DNA from: Aporhodopirellula sallentina SM41
GTDB lineage: Bacteria > Planctomycetota > Planctomycetia > Pirellulales > Pirellulaceae
Reading direction: 5' to 3'
Assembly (NCBI RefSeq): GCF_000346505.1
Contig: NZ_ANOH01000263.1
Span: 34,896 to 98,895 of the forward strand
Length of the DNA stretch: 64,000 bases
Every line of letters begins with the position of its first letter. Position 1 is the first letter of the stretch. The position numbers and the translations under genes are program-made. Below the pieces are notes generated by a model. It worked only from the letters and a program-made list of their open reading frames with translations. It was not told the DNA's origin and did not search any database. Positions 36,338 through 45,539 of this stretch are shown here, piece by piece.

Positions 36338-37229
36338 CGAAATAAATCTTCGCAGCCTCTCGATAAGGTGGCTCCCACCCGAGTTCCTGCAACAGATCGC
36401 GACGTTTCTTGAGATACCATTTCACGTCGATCGAACCTTGATGCTTCTCGAGCAACTCGAGTGCGAGGCCCTTTTCTCCCGAACGTCGCAGCATCCGATC
36501 TTCCAACAAAATGAACTCCGCTCTCGGGCCTCCGGTTTGTTCATTGAGTTGGCGATAGACCTCGTAGAGCCTGCGTTGATAGGCGACTGGATCTTCAATC
36601 GGCCATCGCTCTCGCACGACAGGAATCTCTCGATAGGCCAACGCCCGACCGAGCCGATAGCGAGCGTACGCGAGCACCCAATCCCTATCGGTATTCAATT
36701 GCTCGACTGGTGTTGCATGAGGCCGTGCTGACGGCACCAACGCCTCGGACAAAGCATCCACGAAACGCTGTGAAGCAGGAATGATCTCTCTCAAGTTCTC
36801 CTTGCGCTCCTCATTCGTATCGATCTGACGCAAGCCCGCTTGAAGAGCGATCAAACGTTGCCACTCCTGCTTGGCAACTCCCTCCGGACGCTTCAAATTA
36901 GCCAGCAACGGTTCCTCGACGAGTTCCCTATCGCCCTTCTCATCGTCGTCCTCCGTAGCAGAAGAGCTCGTCGGCATCTTAGACATCTCGCCGGGTTCCC
37001 ACCGGCGCAGCCAAGTTCGCTGCGCGAGCAACTCCAATCGCGTCTCCTCGGAATCGACGCTTTGAAGCTTTTCGTTGATCACTTCCAACTGGCTGCTGCG
37101 CCATTTTGCTGCCGACGGCTCATCGGCCACTGTGGTCGTGTTTACAGACGCGAACAACGCAAGTGCCGAGACCACCTTCAATAGGCATCGACTCATTCCG
37201 ACCGCTATGGAATCCAGTTTGTCATACAT
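36312..37229 (-). CDS. Secreted protein of unknown function
   Basis: This protein of up to 305 aa has a signal peptide in its first 35 residues (LLKVVSALALFASVNT, cleavage near VADE). An ATG at 37196 would give a more normal signal length than the one at 37229. The mature part is rich in Glu, Arg and Leu and almost wholly helical. Segments such as VLAYARYRLGRALAY and LALELLEKHQGSIDVKW suggest solenoid or TPR-like helices. No catalytic motif is seen. It lies 42 bases from the end of the YihY-type gene on the same strand, so they may share a transcript. Confidence 0.65.
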   Translation of the reverse strand: MYDKLDSIAVGMSRCLLKVVSALALFASVNTTTVADEPSAAKWRSSQLEVINEKLQSVDSEETRLELLAQRTWLRRWEPGEMSKMPTSSSATEDDDEKGDRELVEEPLLANLKRPEGVAKQEWQRLIALQAGLRQIDTNEERKENLREIIPASQRFVDALSEALVPSARPHATPVEQLNTDRDWVLAYARYRLGRALAYREIPVVRERWPIEDPVAYQRRLYEVYRQLNEQTGGPRAEFILLEDRMLRRSGEKGLALELLEKHQGSIDVKWYLKKRRDLLQELGWEPPYREAAKIYFDAGYRDDP

Positions 37230-37271
37230 CGGTAGGGGTTATTCCTGCGGGGTCAAAGGCCTACGAAGGTT

Positions 37272-38942
37272 CTAAGCGATCACATCCGCCAACGTTTGCT
37301 CACCGGCCGCGTTTCGCTCGGCGAGTTTTAAGTTAGCGAGTGTTTTCCATGCCCGATGGCTGTTGGTCGGCCGCGCTTGATGAGCCAGCTTCAACACGTC
37401 GGAGATCAAGATCCGTTCTGCCGGCCGCGCCAACGTCAGTCGGTCTTCTTCACCTGCGCTGCCAGGAACTCGCCATAGGCACCCACCACTGATCAGGTGA
37501 TTCTCCATTTCATGGATAACACGGCTACTGAGCCCCAATTGCTCTGCCAATTCCTGTCGGCCGATCGCCTTGCCTTCGCTGAACGCGCTGGCAACCTCCG
37601 TCATGATCGGCAACATCCAATCGGGATCGCCCGCCGGCAGCGACTCGCCGTCATCAAGTTTTCCGTTGAGCCGTCGGCCGCGCATCGTTTGCGTCGTGTA
37701 GGTCAGGATCAAACCGAACAACACAATCAACCATGTTACATAAATCCAAAATAGGAACAGAGGTATTAATCCCAAGGATCCGTACAACGCCGAATACGGA
37801 ACCGCCTTACTGACGTAGATTTGAAACCCGTATTTTGCAAATTCCCAGAGTACGGCACCCACGGCAGCGCCAATCGCTGCCGCCCTGAGAGAAACATGCG
37901 TATTGGGCATCAGGGCGTAAAGTAAAAACAACAACACCCATCCGGCGAGCAGTGACAAGGCATGCTGCAAAATCCACGTCGGGCGAGACCCCGCCCCGAT
38001 CGTGTTGAACCAATCGACGACTTGGCCCGACATGTAGAGGCTCAGCGCGAGCAACCCGCTGCCGAGTGTAATGATCGACCAATGAATCGCGAGACGAATG
38101 TGAATCGGTCGCTGGCTCGGGGCGTCGTAGATAATGTTGAACAGGTTCTCAGTCGCATCCGCGAGCGCGACCGCGGCGTACAAAAACAACAACAAACCGA
38201 ACACACCGATCGATGCGAAATCAAGCGACGCGATTTGCGACGTCACATCGTGCAGCGTCCTGCGAATGCTCGCCCGTGCCTCCATCGCCGTCGCGGCTTC
38301 TCCCGCCTTTTTCTCGACAGCATCCACCAATGCATCGTCAACCGCAGGATTTTCATTGGCGTCAGTGCTTCCACCGGCAACAGATTCATCAGCCGCAGCA
38401 GTGCCTTCCCCCGCGAGTTGGCTTTGACTGACAATCGATGAATCGTCGCCGGACGGGTTTAGCTCCGGCCCCTCCAACCCGACACCGTCGGACTCTTGAT
38501 CCTCGCCTCGCGATCCCTCAAACGGCTCGCCGCCGTTGATTGCCTGCTCACCTCGGGCGAGCGTCTCGGCGATTTGACGTTCGGTCTCCTCCTCCGCGAG
38601 CCTCTCTTCTCTTTCGATCTCAGTGGCTTCATCGGCGAGATACTCGATCGGAATTTCCGGGACCCCAAAGAACGAGTAGAGCTGATTCTCGACTCGCGTT
38701 TGAACATCTTCGAGCCCGCCGACGACCCGAAACATCACCAACCCCAACACCACAACAGGAATCAGCGAGAAGATTGTCCGATAGGTCAGTTCCGCTGCCA
38801 TTCCTTCGGCACGGTGTCGTTCGAGTTGCCTGCCGCAGTAGACGACCAACTCCCATGTATAGCGAAGCTGATGCTGGCGTTTGGAGAGTTCTTCACGTGG
38901 CCTGCGGATCGCATCACGCAAATACGTAATCCAGTTAGCCAA
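37272..38942 (-). CDS. YihY/BrkB-family membrane protein with acidic insert and C-terminal winged-helix-like part
   Basis: This protein is about 556 aa when started at the TTG at 38942, which overlaps the stop of the upstream dehydrogenase gene and has GAGGTG five bases before it; the start is uncertain. YihY proteins have six helices. The first follows GMAAELTYRTIFSLIPVVVLG, and the rest begin near ASIGVFGLLLFLYAAVALADATENLFN and end with the IYVTWLIVLFGLILTYT helix. Between helices 1 and 2 there is a very acidic, Gly/Ser/Glu-rich insert of about 130 residues that is not usual. The last 110 residues contain a winged-helix-like stretch (IGRQELAEQLGLSSRVIHEM) as found in longer family members. 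Its function is not established. Confidence 0.83.
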   Translation of the reverse strand: MANWITYLRDAIRRPREELSKRQHQLRYTWELVVYCGRQLERHRAEGMAAELTYRTIFSLIPVVVLGLVMFRVVGGLEDVQTRVENQLYSFFGVPEIPIEYLADEATEIEREERLAEEETERQIAETLARGEQAINGGEPFEGSRGEDQESDGVGLEGPELNPSGDDSSIVSQSQLAGEGTAAADESVAGGSTDANENPAVDDALVDAVEKKAGEAATAMEARASIRRTLHDVTSQIASLDFASIGVFGLLLFLYAAVALADATENLFNIIYDAPSQRPIHIRLAIHWSIITLGSGLLALSLYMSGQVVDWFNTIGAGSRPTWILQHALSLLAGWVLLFLLYALMPNTHVSLRAAAIGAAVGAVLWEFAKYGFQIYVSKAVPYSALYGSLGLIPLFLFWIYVTWLIVLFGLILTYTTQTMRGRRLNGKLDDGESLPAGDPDWMLPIMTEVASAFSEGKAIGRQELAEQLGLSSRVIHEMENHLISGGCLWRVPGSAGEEDRLTLARPAERILISDVLKLAHQARPTNSHRAWKTLANLKLAERNAAGEQTLADVIA

Positions 38943-39918
38943 GGGGCACCTCGCATCGCAGCGGCCGACCTTCGATCCCAGCCAGAATATTGTCCACCGC
39001 AATCTCAGCCATGCCACAACGACTCGTGTCGGTTGCGCTGCCAATGTGAGGCAAGATGATCACGCCAGGCAAACCGACCAACGGATGCGAAGGCGGCAAA
39101 GGTTCCGGCGTGGTAACGTCCAACCCGGCGGCAAAGATTTGTTTGCTCGAGATCGCCTCCACCAACGCGTCTTGATCGATCACTTCACCTCGAGCCGTGT
39201 TCACCAAGACCGCGTTGGGTTTCATCTTTTCAAAAGCCGCCGCATCCAGAAGATTCCGAGTATCGTCCGTGAGAGCAACGTGAACCGAAATGAAATCACT
39301 CTCGGCCAACAATTGATCGAGCTCGACGCGGCGACCGCCGAGCGATTCGTTCACGTCCTCCTGTTCGGAGCGCGACGTATACAAGAGTCTCATGTTCCAT
39401 CCTCGAACCATCCTTTCGGCGAACGCTTTCCCGATTCGTCCCATGCCGACCACACCAACGGTCTTGCCTTCGGGTTCGACGCCGAGCAATGCCGCCGGCT
39501 TCCAAGCTCCCCATCGTCCCTCGCGCACCTCCGCAGAACCTTCTTCAACACGCCGGGCCGCCGCGAGCAACAACGTTACCGCGAGATCAGCCGTCGATCC
39601 GGTCAACACATCGGGAGTGTTGCCGACACGCACACCATGTTCTTTCGCGGCCGACAGATCGATGTTGTTGAATCCCACCGCGTAGTTACTGACCACCCGC
39701 AGTTGCTCGCCGGCGGCGTCCATCACCTTTGCATCAATCCGGTCGCTCAACATCGTCAGGAGCCCATCGCAACCGACAACATTCTCGAGCAACTGTTCCG
39801 GCGTCGGAGGCAACTCCTCGGGCCAAACCAAAACGTCATGTAATTCGCAGAGCCGATCTAAAGCCCTACCGGGGATCTGACGCGTGACAAAAATTCGACT
39901 TCGGGATGTTTCGCTCAT
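38935..39918 (-). CDS. 2-hydroxyacid dehydrogenase, glyoxylate/hydroxypyruvate reductase type
   Basis: This 327-aa NAD(P)H enzyme is similar to GyaR/GRHPR. The N-terminus RIFVTRQIPGRALDRL is typical of glyoxylate reductases. The Rossmann motif is VVGMGRIGKAFA, and the catalytic residues are Arg in NTARGEVIDQD, Glu in TTPEPLPPSHP and His in ILPHIGSAT. I start at the ATG at 39918 (SETSRSRIF); a TTG ten codons earlier is weaker. It would reduce glyoxylate or hydroxypyruvate. Its end overlaps the YihY-type start by 8 bases. It is distinct from the dehydrogenase at 17985. Confidence 0.9.
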   Translation of the reverse strand: MSETSRSRIFVTRQIPGRALDRLCELHDVLVWPEELPPTPEQLLENVVGCDGLLTMLSDRIDAKVMDAAGEQLRVVSNYAVGFNNIDLSAAKEHGVRVGNTPDVLTGSTADLAVTLLLAAARRVEEGSAEVREGRWGAWKPAALLGVEPEGKTVGVVGMGRIGKAFAERMVRGWNMRLLYTSRSEQEDVNESLGGRRVELDQLLAESDFISVHVALTDDTRNLLDAAAFEKMKPNAVLVNTARGEVIDQDALVEAISSKQIFAAGLDVTTPEPLPPSHPLVGLPGVIILPHIGSATDTSRCGMAEIAVDNILAGIEGRPLRCEVPLG

Positions 39919-40126
39919 TTTTTCAAATCTATTTTCATTTTGGCACAAAGCTGATTCGTTGACTCCTCGACTTTGCCTTTGGCTGAAACCGCGAAATTTA
40001 GGTAGGTTTGGCCTTCGCTACGGTTGCCGACACCGCCATAATTACAACGTGGAGTTCTCATCGACGGTAAGATGATACGATGCGGCACTGCGTCGGCCTT
40101 CTCAGACGGACACAACACGAACCACT

Positions 40127-41962
40127 ATGCGAGAATACAGGATGAATCGAGAAAACATCATAACGGAGTCCTCCCCAACCCACGACCGAATGGAGTCCTC
40201 GGATTCACATCGATTCGCATTTATCCCGGTTGGTTCATCGCATTTTCATCGAATTTCTAGAATCGTCGCCATCGGTTGTGGATTCGCATGCTGCGGATTC
40301 ATCGCCCTATCGTCGTTGCAGGCACAAGAGACCCCCGTCCCCTCACCACCGCCGATCAACGCTGAGATCGACCCGGGCCAAGCCGACCTCGATGAAGCCG
40401 TTCTTAAACGGATCGACGCAGAAACCAACCGCGATCTCGAAGCGGTCGCCGCGCTCATTGAATCCGCACTCGCAAAGGGACTCAGCGAAGAGAACGATGC
40501 GTTCGCCCGAAAGATGCTAGGCAGCGTCCAACTGCAACGTGGACAAGGCCTCGCCGCCGCCATCATCCGTTTACGCGGCCGACAGCAACTCCAAGCCAAA
40601 ACCGAAGCCGCCGAGGCACTCAGCGAAGCGGTCAAACACGATCCGGAACTCGCCGAAGCTCATATGCTGATCGCGCAGCTCAACCTGCTGCCCGATGGCG
40701 ATACCGATCAAATTAGAAAATCGACCACCGCCGCGATCAAACTCTACGAAGACAACCCGCAGGAACAAAGCAAAGCGTATCTGCTGCGGGCGGTCACCCA
40801 CACCGATGTCGAAGAGAAACTCAAGGACCTGAAATCGGCAATCGAAGCCGACCCCAAAAACACCGGCGCACTACGCGAACGCGCCGGTGCCCTCCTTCAA
40901 AAAGGCGACGTTGACGGCGCAGTGAAAGACCTGCAAGCCGTCCTCGAACTCGACCCCACCAACCAACAAATCGCTCAAGCGACCGTTCAACAATTGGTCG
41001 ACCTCGACCGAGCCGATGAAGCCGTTGAACTGCTTGGCAAAACGATCGCCGCCAGCCCGAGCGAAGGTCTCTACCGATTGCGTGCCATCCTGTATCGCAT
41101 GCTCGGCAAAGAAGACGACGCGTTCGCGGATCTGAACAAAGCTCTCGCGATGCAGCCCCGCGATCCGATTTCGCTACTGCAACGTGCTGAAATCGCACTC
41201 GGCCGCGACGACGTGAAGTCAGCCAAACGAGACCTCAAGGCAGCCACCGACATCGCACCGCAGGTGGAACAAATCGATCAAGCCATCGTCGTCCGTTGCT
41301 TTATCGCAATCGAAGAAGGACGCATGGCAGACGCGATCAACGACATGCAAATCCTGATCGAACGCAACCCGAACGACACGTTCCGTCAGATCCAACTCGC
41401 GAGCCTCTACCTCCAAGACGACCGACCTCGCAAGGCGATCGAAACCCTGACTGGCGTGCTGGCTTCGGAACCGAACAACGCATCCGTATTGAGATCCCGC
41501 GCCGACGCTTACCTGGCTGTTGGTGAACACATCAACGCAATCGCAGACTACGAAAAAGCACTCAGCTCGATCGACAACGACGACAATGAAGAGAACCAAC
41601 GAATTTTGTCCGGAATCCTCAATAACCTGGCATGGGTTTTGGCAACTTCCCCACAAGACGATGTTCGCAACGGCGAGCGTGCCGTCGAACTGGGCAAACG
41701 AGCCGTCGAACTGACCGAAGAGCAAGAAGCCCATATCCTCAGCACACTGGCCGCCGGGTACGCCGAAAGCGGTGACTTCGAAAACGCGATTCTCTGGAGC
41801 GAAAAGGCGGTCGAACAAGGTGCCGCCGAAGACAACGAGCAACTCGATCAACTCAAAAAAGAACTCGATTCGTACCGCCGCAACGAACCGTGGCGAGAAA
41901 AACAAGAGACGGAAGAAAACCAACTGCCGATCCTTGCTCCAGAAGACCTGATCGACACCTGA
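40127..41962 (+). CDS. Secreted TPR-repeat protein
   Basis: This protein is up to 611 aa long (ATG at 40127 or 40142). After a polar stretch of about 45 residues a hydrophobic segment (VAIGCGFACCGFIALSSLQA) ends in a cleavable-looking AQE, so it is probably exported despite the long n-region. From about residue 140 at least nine tetratricopeptide-like helix pairs follow, e.g. ALRERAGALLQKGDVDGAVKDL and VLRSRADAYLAVGEHINAIADYE in parts. The last repeats (LNNLAWVLATSP, HILSTLAAGYAESGDFENAI) are typical of planctomycete TPR proteins. It probably scaffolds protein contacts; the partner is unknown. It stands alone between divergent and convergent genes. Confidence 0.83.
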   Translation: MREYRMNRENIITESSPTHDRMESSDSHRFAFIPVGSSHFHRISRIVAIGCGFACCGFIALSSLQAQETPVPSPPPINAEIDPGQADLDEAVLKRIDAETNRDLEAVAALIESALAKGLSEENDAFARKMLGSVQLQRGQGLAAAIIRLRGRQQLQAKTEAAEALSEAVKHDPELAEAHMLIAQLNLLPDGDTDQIRKSTTAAIKLYEDNPQEQSKAYLLRAVTHTDVEEKLKDLKSAIEADPKNTGALRERAGALLQKGDVDGAVKDLQAVLELDPTNQQIAQATVQQLVDLDRADEAVELLGKTIAASPSEGLYRLRAILYRMLGKEDDAFADLNKALAMQPRDPISLLQRAEIALGRDDVKSAKRDLKAATDIAPQVEQIDQAIVVRCFIAIEEGRMADAINDMQILIERNPNDTFRQIQLASLYLQDDRPRKAIETLTGVLASEPNNASVLRSRADAYLAVGEHINAIADYEKALSSIDNDDNEENQRILSGILNNLAWVLATSPQDDVRNGERAVELGKRAVELTEEQEAHILSTLAAGYAESGDFENAILWSEKAVEQGAAEDNEQLDQLKKELDSYRRNEPWREKQETEENQLPILAPEDLIDT

Positions 41963-42033
41963 TACCAGGCGTTCGGCAACACGTTTAATGAAACGCGCGA
42001 TCGTCGGAATTCAATCCTGCGATCGCCCTCGAC

Positions 42034-42444
42034 TCAGCTCCGCTTCGGACGCCGCACCGATGGATCGTCCACCGCGTAGGCGGCCACCTCAAACGGATTG
42101 CCGCGATACCCGTCGCGTCCAAGTACGTAGAGAAACAACGAAGCCCCGAGATAAGCAGGCAAAAAGAATGGTCCCCAACACGCATATTGATGCACGTGGA
42201 CACGTTCATGAGCCCGGGTGACCTCGAGCATCTCGCGATCTCGGCCGAGGACCACGTGCCCAAGTGTCATCGCCGCCGCGGGGACAAACATCTTTGCCAA
42301 CGCTGCGGCAACGCGAGGTCCGTGGATTTCGAGCACGCCATCGACACGTTCAAAACGGCCGCCGAGCAACAACCCGACCGCGATCCCTAGCAACGTGTTT
42401 GGCCCCGCCCAAAAATAGCCGAGCCACCGGAAAACAACCTTCAT
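42034..42444 (-). CDS. Small membrane protein with HExxH metalloprotease-like motif
   Basis: This 136-aa protein has an N-terminal hydrophobic segment (TLLGIAVGLLLGG), a second near 48-68 and a third at about 91-108. A zinc-protease-like motif, H79-E-R-V-H83 (RAHERVHVHQY), lies between them, with a possible third ligand at Glu119 (NPFEVAAYA). The arrangement HExxH, a hydrophobic stretch and then PFE is seen in a group of small uncharacterised bacterial membrane proteins. Whether it cleaves peptides is unknown. It lies 39 bases downstream of the pyruvate kinase gene on the same strand. Confidence 0.7.
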   Translation of the reverse strand: MKVVFRWLGYFWAGPNTLLGIAVGLLLGGRFERVDGVLEIHGPRVAAALAKMFVPAAAMTLGHVVLGRDREMLEVTRAHERVHVHQYACWGPFFLPAYLGASLFLYVLGRDGYRGNPFEVAAYAVDDPSVRRPKRS

Positions 42445-42483
42445 CGATTCGATACCTCTTGGAACATCGAATCATTGTAGGTG

Positions 42484-43944
42484 TTACGGCACCTGACGGA
42501 GTTGCAGCGTGTCGATAATTTTGTCGTCCGCTAACGCGTTGGTGATCACGCCGAGCCACACGCCGGACGGACACCATTTGTTGTTGCGCAGTCGTTCTAA
42601 AGCGTTTCGTATTGTGATCTCAGGGTCATCCGAAAACGGCATGTAGAACGGCTCCACTCCCCATGGCAACAACATCTGCCGGAAGGTCGATTCAACGTCC
42701 GTGAACGCGAAAATCGGAATCCCACGCGGACGCAGCGCGCCGAGGACATACGCCAAAAAACCGCTTCGCGTGAACACAACAATCCCTGACTGCCCGAGAT
42801 CCTGTGCCAGGATTGCCGACGAACGGAGCATCTTGTCCTTCGGTGCACGCAACTCAATCCGTCCGTTGAGCTGACTACTCACCGAGGGCTCGATGCTCAA
42901 CAAAATACTTTTGAGCACCTCCACCGATTCCACAGGATAATTCCCTGTGGTCGTTTCCCCCGACAGCATGACCGCGTCTGCTTGCTCGCGGACCGCGTTG
43001 CAAACGTCTGATATTTCCGCCCGCGTTGGAATCGGCGACTCGATCATCGACTCCAACAAGTGAGTCGCAATGATGACCGGCTTTCCTTCGGCCTGACACG
43101 CCTGCACCAACTCCGTCTGCACCAACGGCAAACGGTGATAGTCAATTTCGATTCCGAGATCTCCTCGCGCGACCATGATTGAATCAGCCGCGCGGATAAT
43201 GTCTTTCATGTTCCGAACACCGGCTTGCTCTTCGATCTTGGCGATGATGCGGGCTGGTGAGTCATGCTCTTGCAAAAACGTTCGCAGTGCTTCCACATCG
43301 TCCGCACGACGTACAAACGACAAGGCAACGAAGTCGATACCGGCCTCGATGCCCGCTCGCAAATCGCTCTGATCCTTCTCGGTCAACGCAGGCAGACGGA
43401 CCTCCACACCCGGCAAATTGATATGCCGCCGAGAGCCCAACGTTCCCGGCGTGAGCGCCTCACAGCGAACGGTGTGCTCATCGGTATCGAGAATCCGCAG
43501 CCTCATCAAACCGCTGTCCACCAACACCGTCGCGCCGACCTCCACGTCCTGAGGCAACAGCGGGTAGTTGACCGTGACGCTCGCGCATTCTTCCGTAGCA
43601 ACGTCTTCCTCGCGGACACACAAACGGAGGATATCCCCTTTCGCCAGAGGAATTGGTGATTCGACTGGACCGGTTCGAATTTCAGGTCCCTTCACGTCGA
43701 TCATCATCGCGACGTGCCGACCGATCTTCTCTGACACACGTCGAACTCGTCCGACAACATCCTTCACCCATTCGCCTGTGCCGTGGGCCATGTTCAACCG
43801 CATCACATCCACACCGCTGCGTATCAACTCCGTCAGCATCTCTTCGGATTCGGTCGCCGGTCCGATCGTTGCAATGATCTTGGTGTGTCGGTACGCCGAC
43901 ATCACAGCGGGAGTTGACGAGTGGACGGTGTTGGATTCAGGCAT
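42484..43944 (-). CDS. pyk: Pyruvate kinase
   Basis: This 486-aa enzyme makes pyruvate and ATP from phosphoenolpyruvate and ADP. The barrel motifs are present: KIIATIGPATES with RLNMAHG (usually NFSHG), MIDVKGPEIRTG, the catalytic lysine region IIAKIEEQAGV, the metal site MVARGDLGIEI, and the ESMIESPIPTRAEISDV helix. The B domain and the C-terminal allosteric domain follow. Compared with common enzymes IIATHLLESM has His for Gln, and SGETTTGNYP has T for A. The start at 43944 leaves a short N-terminal tail of about 16 residues. It probably has its own promoter in the 348-base gap upstream. Confidence 0.95.
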   Translation of the reverse strand: MPESNTVHSSTPAVMSAYRHTKIIATIGPATESEEMLTELIRSGVDVMRLNMAHGTGEWVKDVVGRVRRVSEKIGRHVAMMIDVKGPEIRTGPVESPIPLAKGDILRLCVREEDVATEECASVTVNYPLLPQDVEVGATVLVDSGLMRLRILDTDEHTVRCEALTPGTLGSRRHINLPGVEVRLPALTEKDQSDLRAGIEAGIDFVALSFVRRADDVEALRTFLQEHDSPARIIAKIEEQAGVRNMKDIIRAADSIMVARGDLGIEIDYHRLPLVQTELVQACQAEGKPVIIATHLLESMIESPIPTRAEISDVCNAVREQADAVMLSGETTTGNYPVESVEVLKSILLSIEPSVSSQLNGRIELRAPKDKMLRSSAILAQDLGQSGIVVFTRSGFLAYVLGALRPRGIPIFAFTDVESTFRQMLLPWGVEPFYMPFSDDPEITIRNALERLRNNKWCPSGVWLGVITNALADDKIIDTLQLRQVP

Positions 43945-44292
43945 AGTCTACGATCTCAAATCGGTGGGGGTTACCACGTGATTCGCCACTGCGAACCAAA
44001 CCAATTCATTCCCAAAAAGGAAACAAAACGCACGTACTGCACGACAACAGAGGACCTCCCGTGCGGATAACGTTATACCCCGAGTATCCTCAAAAACGCA
44101 TCAACGAGACGCCCCGCGCACAGCGAAGTGTTCCTGGCAAACCAAAGACAGACTTCACGGGACATTTCGCCCCGTTACCACTCTCCACCCGCGACTTGGT
44201 TGCGGCACACAAGCCGCAGCACATGGCCTCGCAATCAGAAAACGCTGGCGCGCCGCATTACGCCACGACGCCGCCTGAGTTCGCGAGAACAG
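43945..44292. other. Intergenic region between dus and pyk
   Basis: This 348-base region holds the pyk leader and the end of the dus transcript (both minus strand). A six-pair hairpin, TGCGGC/GCCGCA around ACACAA, is at 44201-44218; it lacks a T run. No gene is supported. Confidence 0.45.
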
Positions 44293-45411
44293 CTACCCTT
44301 CCTCTTGAGAGCCATGCAGCTCTCGCGGGATGTACCGCCCCGGACCATCCACGGAGTAATGCTCGGCTACCGCGTTCTCGAAATCGGAACGTGTCTTGAG
44401 GCGCGAGAACGACAACCTCACCTGCTCGTAGCGAGGATGGTTTTGCGAGTATTTGATGCAGAATTTCCGCATCAGCAACGGAGCACGCTCCACCGTGTAG
44501 GTCTCCTCGCAGAGGTCAAAATGCGTTCGCATCACGTCCGCCTGTTCATGCAGCGTCGGAGGAGGTGACAGCTCCAGCCCATCGGCCAAACGGCGTGCCT
44601 GCTGGAAAATCCACGGGTTTCCGATCGCTCCGCGGGCCACGGTAACACCGTCGACCCCGGTTTTCCGAATCATGTTTAAACAATCCTCGGCAGTAAACAA
44701 ATCACCGCTACCGAGAATCTTGAAGCCACGTCCCTCGACATGCCGAGTCACCTCGCTCAAGAACTCCCACCGACTCGGCCCGATGTATCGTTGGACCACC
44801 GTCCGGCCGTGTACCGTGGCAGCCGCGAGCCCGGCGTCCATCGCACCATCGAGGATTTCAAAGAACTGGTCGCGTGCCTCGTCGCTGTCGTCGATACCAC
44901 GTCGCATCTTCACCGTTACCGGAATCTCGTCAGGGACGATATCGCGTGTTCGTTTGAGGATATCGATCGCAACAGAAGGCTGGGACAGATGAAAACCTCC
45001 GCGACATCGCCCGAGCACCTTTTTTACCGGACAGCCAAAGTTGACATCGATCACGTCGAATCCGGCTTCGACTAACTTCATCGCACCGAGAGAAAACTGC
45101 TCGGGCTCGGCCCCCATCAGTTGCCCCCCGACAGGATGCTCTTCCTCCGCGATGTCGAGAAAATGCTTCGTCTTCTGCCGTTTGGTGAGCGACAATAAAA
45201 ACTGGTCGAGCATGACTTCGCAAACGCTGTAGCTCGCACCGTGCCGCCGGGCAATCACACGCATGGGCAAATCGCTGTAGCCGGACAGCGCCGCCTGAAC
45301 AACGGGAAACCCGATTTCGACATTTCCAATTGTCAGCGGACGCAGCCCCTCGGGGCTCGATCCCGAGGAACCAACATCACAGCGATCCGGAACATTCAAA
45401 CGTGCATTCAT
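44293..45411 (-). CDS. dus: tRNA-dihydrouridine synthase
   Basis: This 372-aa flavoenzyme reduces uridine to dihydrouridine in tRNA D-loops. The TIM-barrel features are the FMN-site start VVQAALSGYSDLPMR, the catalytic cysteine in DVNFGCPVKK, the VKMRRGID strand, TVHGRTVVQRY and the FMN-phosphate GSGDLF and ARGAIGNPWIF motifs. It is DusB-like in length. After GCPVKK the usual small-residue loop (AGAAL type) is replaced by GRCRGGFHL, adding a second cysteine. The first 20 residues are unconserved, so a later start is possible. It is divergent from the sulfatase-fold gene. Confidence 0.92.
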   Translation of the reverse strand: MNARLNVPDRCDVGSSGSSPEGLRPLTIGNVEIGFPVVQAALSGYSDLPMRVIARRHGASYSVCEVMLDQFLLSLTKRQKTKHFLDIAEEEHPVGGQLMGAEPEQFSLGAMKLVEAGFDVIDVNFGCPVKKVLGRCRGGFHLSQPSVAIDILKRTRDIVPDEIPVTVKMRRGIDDSDEARDQFFEILDGAMDAGLAAATVHGRTVVQRYIGPSRWEFLSEVTRHVEGRGFKILGSGDLFTAEDCLNMIRKTGVDGVTVARGAIGNPWIFQQARRLADGLELSPPPTLHEQADVMRTHFDLCEETYTVERAPLLMRKFCIKYSQNHPRYEQVRLSFSRLKTRSDFENAVAEHYSVDGPGRYIPRELHGSQEEG

Positions 45412-45539
45412 GAAAACAATTCTACCCGGGACTTCGTTTCACCCAACGGTCCGTTGTACCATCTGACGAGAATTGATCGAGAGGCAATCAGACCGCACGT
45501 GCCGCTGCGTCCTTGGGCAGAACGCGAAAGGAGCATTCT

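Noticed and set aside
43660..43690. GGTTCGAA-type box that resembles a tRNA T-arm
   Set aside because: It lies inside the pyruvate kinase gene and no acceptor or anticodon stem can be formed around it.
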